DNA of 64,000 nucleotides from Asticcacaulis excentricus CB 48 (lineage in GTDB: Bacteria; Pseudomonadota; Alphaproteobacteria; Caulobacterales; Caulobacteraceae), in NCBI RefSeq assembly GCF_000175215.2, contig NC_014817.1, forward strand, positions 896,501 through 960,500. The letters run 5' to 3'. Below the pieces are notes generated by a model that was given only the letters and a program-made list of their open reading frames with translations, did no database searches and was not told the DNA's origin. Position numbers and translations under genes: made by a program. Below, piece after piece: positions 61,776-64,000 of the stretch. The number at the start of each line of letters is the position of its first letter. The stretch's first letter is position 1.

Positions 61776-63602
61776 CTACCCCTCCACTGCCCTGATACTG
61801 CGTTTGGTGGTGCGCAGGATGCGTGGGACGCGGCCATCGGGGGCGTATTTGAGCAGGTCCTGCCGGAACTCATCGCGCTTTTCGTGCACCGAGGCCAGCA
61901 CCAGCCCCATCGGCACACCCAGATCGACCAGCGTGTTTTCCGCCAGTTGCAGTGAGGCCTCGATGGTTTCCGGCACGGCGTCGGTCACGCCCAATCCGTA
62001 GAGTTTTTCGGCGTGGTTGGCGTCGCGCGCACGGGCGATCAGGCCAACATCCTGACGCACCTGACGCACGGCGGTGACCACAGAATCGGTAAAGGCCGCA
62101 TTTGACACCGTGACCACCACGGCGCGCACATTGTCGATGCCCATGCGGTGCAGCATGTCCGGGTGCGAAGCGTCGCCATACCAGGCTTCGACCCCATCCT
62201 TACGCGCCCGTGAGGCGACCCGCGCATTGGCGTCGATCACCGCGAATGAGATGTCGTGACGGCGCAGCATGTCGGCCACAAGCTCACCCACGCGCCCATA
62301 GCCGACCACCAGCACATCGACCTGTTCGGAGACGTGCGCCGGGGCGACGCTGGTGGCCACCTCCGCCGCCGCCGTCTTGCGGTTGAAGCGCGCCCCGATC
62401 CCGGCCAGCAGCGGCACCAGGAACATGCTGACAATGGCCGAGACGATCACCGCGTGGCCGAACCCGACCGGCACCAGCTGACGCCCCACGGCCTCATCAA
62501 TAATCACGAACGCGAATTCCCCGGCGGGGGCCAGCACCAGCGCCGCCTCCACCGCCCCGCGCCAGCTCAGGCCGAAGCCACGCGCCAGCGGGACCACGAC
62601 GGCGACCTTCAGCAGGATCAGACCCAGAGTCAGGCCCAGCACCAGAACGGGCTCTGACATCACGGCGGCAAAGTCGAGACGTGCGCCCACCGTCACGAAG
62701 AACAGGCCCAGCAGCAGGCCCTTGAACGGTTCCACCATCATTTCGATTTCGCGGCGGTACTCAGTTTCGGCCAGCAGCACCCCGGCGATAAAGGCCCCCA
62801 GCCCCATGCTTAAGCCCGCCCAGACGGCCAGTTGCCCGGAGACCAGCACCACAAGGAAACAGGCGGCCATAAACAGTTCCGCGCTCTTGGCCATGGCCGC
62901 CGAACGGAACAGCGGGCGCATCAGAAGACGCCCGCCAATGACCAGCAGCGCCATCGCCACCACCGCCGGGATAAGGGTCAGAAGTCCGCTGATGCCGAAC
63001 GAACTGCCGCCCGACGCCAGCACCACGACTGTGATCAGTATGGGGGCTACGGCCAGATCCTGCGCCAGCAGGACGGCAAATACGCTGCGTCCGGTCGGTG
63101 AGTTGAGGCGCTTGCGTTCAGCCAGAACCGGCATGACCATGGCCGTGGACGACAGGGCCAGCCCCATGCCGACGGCGACGGCTCCTCCCAGACTGCGCCC
63201 GATCAGCAGGAACAGGCCGGTCAGTACGGCCGCACTCAGGACAATCTGAAGCACCCCCAGACCAAAGACCATGCGGCGCAACGCCTTCAAACGCTCCCAG
63301 GTCAGTTCCAGACCAATGGAAAACAACAGGAAGACGACGCCCAACTCGGCCAGTTGATGCACGTCCTGCGTCTGCGAAATCGTGAAGACGGACAAAAACG
63401 GCACCAAGTCTTCGAGCCGCCCCAGACCGAACGGCCCCAGAAGCGCACCGACCAGAAGGAAGCCCAGAACCGGCGACACGCGAAAACGCAGGAAGAAGGG
63501 TACAAAAACCGCCGCAGCTATCAGAAAGGCGATCCCCGACGATGACGTGCCGGCGTGCGCAACCTGCTGCGCGCTGCCTTCAGGCAGAAGATTCGTCACC
63601 AA
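61776..63602 (-). CDS. Kef-type cation/proton antiporter (CPA2) with RCK domain
   Basis: The 608-residue protein has about 12 membrane helices, with GLELTWERLKALRR, LALSSTAMVMPVLAE and FFVTVGARLDF typical of the CPA2 family. A cytoplasmic TrkA-N/RCK domain starts at LVVGYGRVGELVADML and has the nucleotide loop. It probably exchanges K+ (or Na+) for protons under nucleotide control. No KefF/KefG ancillary gene is adjacent. It is transcribed away from the downstream secreted-protein gene. Confidence 0.95.
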   Translation of the reverse strand: MVTNLLPEGSAQQVAHAGTSSSGIAFLIAAAVFVPFFLRFRVSPVLGFLLVGALLGPFGLGRLEDLVPFLSVFTISQTQDVHQLAELGVVFLLFSIGLELTWERLKALRRMVFGLGVLQIVLSAAVLTGLFLLIGRSLGGAVAVGMGLALSSTAMVMPVLAERKRLNSPTGRSVFAVLLAQDLAVAPILITVVVLASGGSSFGISGLLTLIPAVVAMALLVIGGRLLMRPLFRSAAMAKSAELFMAACFLVVLVSGQLAVWAGLSMGLGAFIAGVLLAETEYRREIEMMVEPFKGLLLGLFFVTVGARLDFAAVMSEPVLVLGLTLGLILLKVAVVVPLARGFGLSWRGAVEAALVLAPAGEFAFVIIDEAVGRQLVPVGFGHAVIVSAIVSMFLVPLLAGIGARFNRKTAAAEVATSVAPAHVSEQVDVLVVGYGRVGELVADMLRRHDISFAVIDANARVASRARKDGVEAWYGDASHPDMLHRMGIDNVRAVVVTVSNAAFTDSVVTAVRQVRQDVGLIARARDANHAEKLYGLGVTDAVPETIEASLQLAENTLVDLGVPMGLVLASVHEKRDEFRQDLLKYAPDGRVPRILRTTKRSIRAVEG

Positions 63603-63786
63603 GGCGATTTTCCCTCATCTCAAAACAACCGATTTCCCTTGTCGGTCAAGGTGACCCATGCCACGCGATTATGAAAGAAAATTTATGAGACGCGGGGCAA
63701 AAAATGCGCCATCTTACCGCCTCGTTGCAAATGAACCCATCTGCCAACCAAAAACCGCAACCGCATCCTCTATTCCCGGAAACACC

Positions 63787-64000
63787 ATGCGTAACTCTAT
63801 CCTGCTGACCACGGCCCTTTCGCTCAGCCTCTTTACGGCGGCGGCGCAGGCCGAAGATCGTGCCTGCCTCGACGATCACTGCTTCCTGCAAAGCCTTTCC
63901 TCCCTCGATTCGCTGGGCCTGAAAGCGGACACCCTGACCGGCGGGGATACCGGTTCCGATTCCACTGTCGCCCAGACGTTTGGCACCTGGGGTTTTGACG
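63787..64000 (+). CDS. Exported protein, 3' truncated by window edge
   Basis: From ATG 63787 the frame encodes a Sec signal (MRNSILLTTALSLSLFTAAA, cleaved after AQA) followed by EDRACLDDHCFLQSLSSLDSLG. The frame is open to the last base. The two cysteines suggest a periplasmic disulfide. Too little is visible to name a family. Confidence 0.75.
   Translation, partial: MRNSILLTTALSLSLFTAAAQAEDRACLDDHCFLQSLSSLDSLGLKADTLTGGDTGSDSTVAQTFGTWGFD

Noticed and set aside
1..64000. CRISPR arrays, tRNA and rRNA genes, riboswitches
   Set aside because: No regularly spaced direct repeats, cloverleaf with GTTCGA-type arm, rRNA-like or known riboswitch motif was noticed on reading, but no computational search could be run.

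Overview
The window is GC-rich DNA from an alphaproteobacterium, most likely a member of the Caulobacteraceae close to Asticcacaulis. This is inferred from the gene order pyrB, pyrC-like, plsY, (dprA), topA, from the pairing of a TonB-dependent receptor with a tryptophan-halogenase-like flavoprotein among sugar hydrolases, and from the style of the intergenic repeats. No rRNA, tRNA or CRISPR array was seen.

Bases 1-16.2 kb are mostly chromosomal housekeeping: a truncated alcohol dehydrogenase, pyrB with a dihydroorotase-like partner that has lost its catalytic residues, plsY, a wrecked dprA followed by about 1 kb of decayed sequence, topA, a short CDF metal transporter, an FMN reductase, a few small envelope and hypothetical genes, a TIGR03862-type flavoprotein, an epimerase-like gene and ubiD. 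Bases 16.2-18 kb hold only weak or tiny genes.

Bases 18.0-52.2 kb form a large plant-polysaccharide utilisation locus. It encodes GH2, GH43, GH29, GH29, GH9 and GH5 enzymes, a tryptophan-halogenase-like protein, a large TonB-dependent receptor, an FCD-type GntR regulator, GH39, a type-B carboxylesterase, GH42, GH3 and a second GH2. Two GH29 fucosidases with two GH2 enzymes, GH42, GH5/GH9 endoglucanases and GH43/GH39 suggest a fucosylated, galactosylated hemicellulose of the xyloglucan type. This is inference, and no GH31 or GH95 is present. A palindrome of the form TTGTC-N-GACAA lies upstream of both GH2 genes, the receptor and the GH42 operon, and is the best candidate for the operator of the resident GntR protein. 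A four-gene operon lies inside the locus: an NtrC-like response regulator without GAFTGA, an NtrY-like histidine kinase, and a MacB/LolD-type ABC ATPase with an FtsX-like permease.

Bases 52.6-64 kb are more mixed: an IS256-family element, DUF805, a protein of three cyanovirin-N-like repeats, two EF-hand proteins, a prephenate-dehydrogenase gene with a duplicated 3' end, an IS66-family element inserted into that duplicate with an 8-bp target duplication, a ParDE-type toxin-antitoxin pair, a Kef-type antiporter and the start of a secreted protein. Dispersed palindromic intergenic repeats occur throughout.
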